This document shows positions 61,221-64,000 of a stretch of 64,000 bases of DNA, piece after piece (within the stretch, counting starts at the first letter, position 1; the number at the start of each line of letters is the position of its first letter). Origin of the DNA: Paenibacillus doosanensis (GTDB lineage: Bacteria; Bacillota; Bacilli; Paenibacillales; NBRC-103111); NCBI RefSeq assembly GCF_025060755.1, contig NZ_JANYUY010000015.1, positions 62,001-126,000 on the forward strand, given 5' to 3'. Below the pieces are notes generated by a model. That model ran no database searches. It had not been told where the DNA came from and saw only the letters and a list, made by a program, of their open reading frames with translations. A program made the translations under genes and the position numbers.

Positions 61221-62438
61221 TTATACCACAGCTTCCGCCATATCGGGGAGCTCGTCTATGAATGCGGTCCAATCCGCCGCCATTTCCTGCTCGGTCAGCA
61301 AGCAGCGGTCCAACGAAGCGATCAGCCGCTCTTTGTCCAGACCGATCCCGATAAATACCAGCTTGCTCGCACGGTCTCCGTACACCGGATCGTACTCCGC
61401 CGCCAGCTCCTCGTCCTCGGCCAGCAGCTGCTCCCGCTCCTCCGAGCTCAAGGCCGCCACCCAATACCCGGCAGGACCGAATTGAATGGAAGGCCCGGCC
61501 TGACTCAAGCTTTGAGCCATCTTGTTGCGCGTCGCAAGCCATACGATGCCTTTGGCCCTGACGATTTCCGCAGGCCACTCCTCCAACCAGCGGGTCAGCC
61601 GCTCCGGATGAAACGGACGTTTGCGTTCGTAGACAAAGGAGGAGATGCCGTATTCCTCCGTTTCCGGAATGTGATGGCCCGCTTGCAGCTCCTGAATCCA
61701 GCCGGCCGACTGGCTCGCCTCGTCGAAGTCGAACAATCCCGTGTTCAAAATCAGCTGCGGGTCCATTTTCCCGTTACAGGTTCTAATCAATTTCGCTCTG
61801 GGCTGCAGCTTGCGAAGCACCTGCTCCAATTCGGACAGTTCGTCCTCTTCGACCAAGTCGCATTTATTCAAAATAAGCACATCGCAAAACTCGATCTGAC
61901 TGATCAGCAAATCGACGACATCCCTCGTATCGTCTTCGCCGACGGCCTGCTGCCTGTCCAGCAGCGTCTCCCCCGAGCTGTAATCATGCCAGAAGCGGTT
62001 CGCATCGACCACGGTCACCATACAATCCAACCGGCAAATTCTGGACAAGTCGATCCCGTGCTCTTCGTCGATATAAGTAAACGTCTGCGCTACCGGCACC
62101 GGCTCGCCTATTCCCGTGGACTCGATCAATATGTAGTCGAATCTCCCTTCGAGCGCCAGCCGCTCAACTTCCTTCAGCAAATCCTCTCTCAGCGTGCAGC
62201 AAATACAGCCGTTGGACATTTCGACCAGCTTTTCGTCGGTACGCGACAATCCGCCGCCGCTGCGCACCAAATCCGCATCGATGTTCACTTCGCTCAGGTC
62301 GTTGACGATAACCGCAACCCTCAGTCCTTTTCTATTGTTCAGCACGTGGTTCAAAATCGTCGTCTTGCCCGCGCCCAAATAACCGCTTAGCACGGTTACG
62401 GGAATTTTGGTTTCGCTCAAAGCCGGTTTCTGTTGCAT
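61221..62438 (-). CDS. CobW/ZagA-type GTP-dependent metallochaperone
   Basis: A 405-residue COG0523 protein. Walker A is [15 protein letters not shown], the metal motif NGCICCT carries the Cys-x-Cys-Cys set, and the base motif is LNKCDLVEE. The C-terminal CobW domain has [13 protein letters not shown]. In B. subtilis ZagA (YciC) moves zinc to client enzymes when zinc is scarce. Two Zur-like boxes upstream support such a role. The start is the ATG at 62438, nine bases after AGGAG; an ATG three codons earlier touches that site. Confidence 0.9.
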   Translation of the reverse strand: MQQKPALSETKIPVTVLSGYLGAGKTTILNHVLNNRKGLRVAVIVNDLSEVNIDADLVRSGGGLSRTDEKLVEMSNGCICCTLREDLLKEVERLALEGRFDYILIESTGIGEPVPVAQTFTYIDEEHGIDLSRICRLDCMVTVVDANRFWHDYSSGETLLDRQQAVGEDDTRDVVDLLISQIEFCDVLILNKCDLVEEDELSELEQVLRKLQPRAKLIRTCNGKMDPQLILNTGLFDFDEASQSAGWIQELQAGHHIPETEEYGISSFVYERKRPFHPERLTRWLEEWPAEIVRAKGIVWLATRNKMAQSLSQAGPSIQFGPAGYWVAALSSEEREQLLAEDEELAAEYDPVYGDRASKLVFIGIGLDKERLIASLDRCLLTEQEMAADWTAFIDELPDMAEAVV

Positions 62439-62454
62439 GGATACCATCTCCTAA

Positions 62455-62470
62455 ATGTAATTTTTACGAT
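62455..62470. promoter_or_regulatory. Zur-like box A before the CobW gene
   Basis: ATGTAATTTTTACGAT matches most positions of the Bacillus Zur 7-1-7 pattern TCGTAAT-N-ATTACGA. It lies next to the ribosome binding site. Confidence 0.6.
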
Positions 62471-62533
62471 ATTGATCTAAAAAATAGCGCCGCTTAAACG
62501 GCAATCGTGACCATATAAACGGATCTATTTTAA

Positions 62534-62548
62534 TAGTAATATTTACGT
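62534..62548. promoter_or_regulatory. Zur-like box B before the CobW gene
   Basis: TAGTAATATTTACGT matches the same 7-1-7 pattern (A-G-T-A-A-T, centre A, T-T-T-A-C-G). It is about 80 bp upstream of box A and closer to the likely promoter. Confidence 0.5.
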
Positions 62549-62719
62549 TTTAATATTGTACGGAAACATTCCTCCGCTGTCAAGCGCCTACGATTCCCAA
62601 AAGGTAAATCCGCTTCAAAATAACGCGCCCGAAACGGATTGACGGACGGGCGATTCTAGTATATTTTTATACAAACCAACGAAATCATGAAAGCTACAGG
62701 ATCGGAGGTCTTATGTACT

Positions 62720-63520
62720 ATGACATCATTCACACACAGCGAACAGCGGGCGCTTATCGGGCAAATCGAAAGATTGGCCATGCATACTTGGCCGGCTCAA
62801 ACGACAACCCTATACGGACCATGGGTGCTTCGCTCGTCGGAAGGCATCACCAAAAGAGCCAACAGCGTCTGGACCTCCTCCGACGCTCCGCTCCCCGAGG
62901 GGGATTGGTTCGGCGATGTCAGCCGCTTCTACCGCCGTCAGGGGCTGTCTCCGATCTATCATATCAGCGATATTTCGCCGGACGGCTTGGAACGTTATCT
63001 GGATCAGCAGGGCTACAGGAAGGAAGCTCCCTGCTCGGTCATGATCGCCGCTACGTCCGAAGTCATCCGCAACACGGCGCCGGATGCCGGCGACGAGGAA
63101 GCTCTCGCGGTCCACATTCGGCTGGAGCATGACGACGACTGGCTGGAGCACTTCCTGGAAGCGGAAGCGTTCGATAGCTCCAAGAAGCGGTTCTATGACC
63201 GGCTATGCGCCGATATTAAGCCGCTGAAAGGCTTCATAACCCTATACGCCAATCAGCGCTTCGCCGCCGTCGGAACGGTCGTCGTGGAAGAAGGCTGGGC
63301 CGGAATTATCAACGTTGCCGTCGCCCCCCGGCTTAGAGGGCAAGGAATCGGGCGCAAGCTGATGAACCAATTGGCGCTCTGGAGCCGTGAGCAAGGCGCG
63401 GAGCATATGTACTTGCAAGTGCTGGACGATAATGAAGCGGCCCGCAAGCTGTACCGCAGAGCCGGCTTCGATGTGTTGTTCGGTTACCATTACCGGATCG
63501 GAACGGAGGCAAATTCATGA
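62720..63520 (+). CDS. GNAT N-acetyltransferase
   Basis: A 266-residue protein with a C-terminal GNAT domain. The acetyl-CoA motif is PRLRGQGIGRKLMNQL, followed by YLQVLDDNEAARKLYRRAGF, typical of the family. The N-terminal half (about 1-130) is a second GNAT-like domain without a clear CoA motif. The start ATG at 62720 lies 11 nt after GGAGG; other ATG codons nearby are out of frame or lack a site. It overlaps the next GNAT gene by four bases. Confidence 0.85.
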   Translation: MTSFTHSEQRALIGQIERLAMHTWPAQTTTLYGPWVLRSSEGITKRANSVWTSSDAPLPEGDWFGDVSRFYRRQGLSPIYHISDISPDGLERYLDQQGYRKEAPCSVMIAATSEVIRNTAPDAGDEEALAVHIRLEHDDDWLEHFLEAEAFDSSKKRFYDRLCADIKPLKGFITLYANQRFAAVGTVVVEEGWAGIINVAVAPRLRGQGIGRKLMNQLALWSREQGAEHMYLQVLDDNEAARKLYRRAGFDVLFGYHYRIGTEANS

Positions 63521-64000
63521 ATACATTCAGTTTCGTGCGAAGCTCCGTAAACGATTCGACCCGCGTTTCGCAAGCCGAGCCCCGCCATACGGACGCCGTC
63601 ATGGAGCTGCTGATCAAAACGGCGGAATGGCTGAGAAGCAAAGGCTCCCGTCAATGGAACGGCCTGCTCGAAGGCAGAGATCATCACGGAATGGCCGAAG
63701 CGATATCCGCGGGTCACGTGTTCGTATTCGAACAGGAGAGCCGCCTGGCCGGCGTCGTCATGCTGCTTCAGCAGCCGGGAGAATGGGACAGGCAGCTATG
63801 GGGGGAAGAAGGACACGAAGAAGCCGTGTATGTGCATCGTTTGGCCGTTAACCGGGACTGCGCAGGGACCCGCCTCGGCCGCGACATGATGGCATGGGTT
63901 GAAACCGGCATCCGCTTTCCCGGCAAAAGCAAAATTCGTCTCGATTGCGTCGGCGACAACCCCCGGTTAAACGAATTTTACCGCAGTCTGGGCTACGAAT
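63517..64000 (+). CDS. GNAT-like acetyltransferase, 3' end outside window
   Basis: The ATG overlaps the stop of the previous gene (ATGA), with GGAGG seven bases upstream, so the two are coupled. The visible 161 residues have GNAT features: VYVHRLAVNRDCAGTRLGRD is the CoA-binding segment, and RLDCVGDNPRLNEFYRSLGY the C-terminal part. The gene runs off the window. The substrate is unknown. Confidence 0.85.
   Translation, partial: MNTFSFVRSSVNDSTRVSQAEPRHTDAVMELLIKTAEWLRSKGSRQWNGLLEGRDHHGMAEAISAGHVFVFEQESRLAGVVMLLQQPGEWDRQLWGEEGHEEAVYVHRLAVNRDCAGTRLGRDMMAWVETGIRFPGKSKIRLDCVGDNPRLNEFYRSLGYE

Noticed and set aside
61038-62390. 450-codon plus-strand frame opposite the CobW and phosphatase genes
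   Set aside because: It crosses two real minus-strand genes and their border, and its translation is rich in Arg/Gln/His as expected for antisense frames.

Overview
The window is chromosomal DNA from an endospore-forming, moderately GC-rich Firmicute, most likely Paenibacillus or a close relative. The evidence is the gene content (tlp, spoVK, nucB, kapB, a YhcN-type lipoprotein) and two blocks in the order known from Bacillus subtilis: spoVK-hflX-ynbB-glnR-glnA at 54.1-59.6 kb and ynzC-yneA-lexA at 50.5-52.2 kb. I saw no rRNA, tRNA, CRISPR array, complete insertion sequence or prophage. About 85% of the genes lie on the minus strand. Many start codons were moved to the ATG, GTG or TTG that has a proper ribosome binding site.

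0-12.6 kb: a spore lipoprotein fragment, a Gfo/Idh/MocA oxidoreductase, a sensor kinase and LuxR-type regulator pair, kapB, a thioredoxin-like protein, two ABC-F ribosome-associated ATPases (YkpA and YfmR types), an M42 peptidase and small housekeeping genes. 12.7-24.6 kb: one long minus-strand locus for a Tad (type IVb, Flp) pilus of the Gram-positive kind. In order of transcription it holds a CpaE-like ATPase, the TadA motor, TadB, TadC, Flp pilin, a TadE-like pseudopilin, a TadG-like protein, a second TadE-like protein, a prepilin peptidase, an FHA-domain membrane protein and a PP2C phosphatase. It begins with a consensus promoter followed at once by a strong intrinsic terminator, so the operon looks attenuated.

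24.8-35.6 kb: small unknown proteins, an MBL hydrolase, methyltransferases, an orphan ABC ATPase, and a DNA-repair cluster: endonuclease IV, an Fpg-like glycosylase, and the helicase/exonuclease pair mrfA-mrfB (yprA-yprB). The mrfAB promoter carries a LexA-type box inside its -35/-10 spacer. 35.8-39 kb looks accessory: nucB, a UvrX-type Y-family polymerase with a LexA box and a translationally coupled unknown partner, a 20-bp direct repeat at both ends, and a possible MITE. 39-43 kb: a YfhP-type membrane hydrolase, an OlsB-like/LpxL-like acyltransferase pair that could make an acylated amino-acid lipid, and lrgAB. 43-48.8 kb: tlp, rnz, metH and mtnD.

48.9-64 kb: a HAD hydrolase, ynzC, the SOS regulator lexA divergent from yneA with four LexA-type boxes between them, a TetR regulator with an alpha/beta hydrolase (palindromic operators before both), glnRA, ynbB, hflX, spoVK, a frameshifted HAD gene, a histidine phosphatase, a CobW/ZagA-type metallochaperone behind two Zur-like boxes, and two GNAT acetyltransferases. 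The unifying theme is an SOS network: lexA, yneA, the Y-family polymerase operon and mrfAB all carry plausible LexA boxes within 16 kb.
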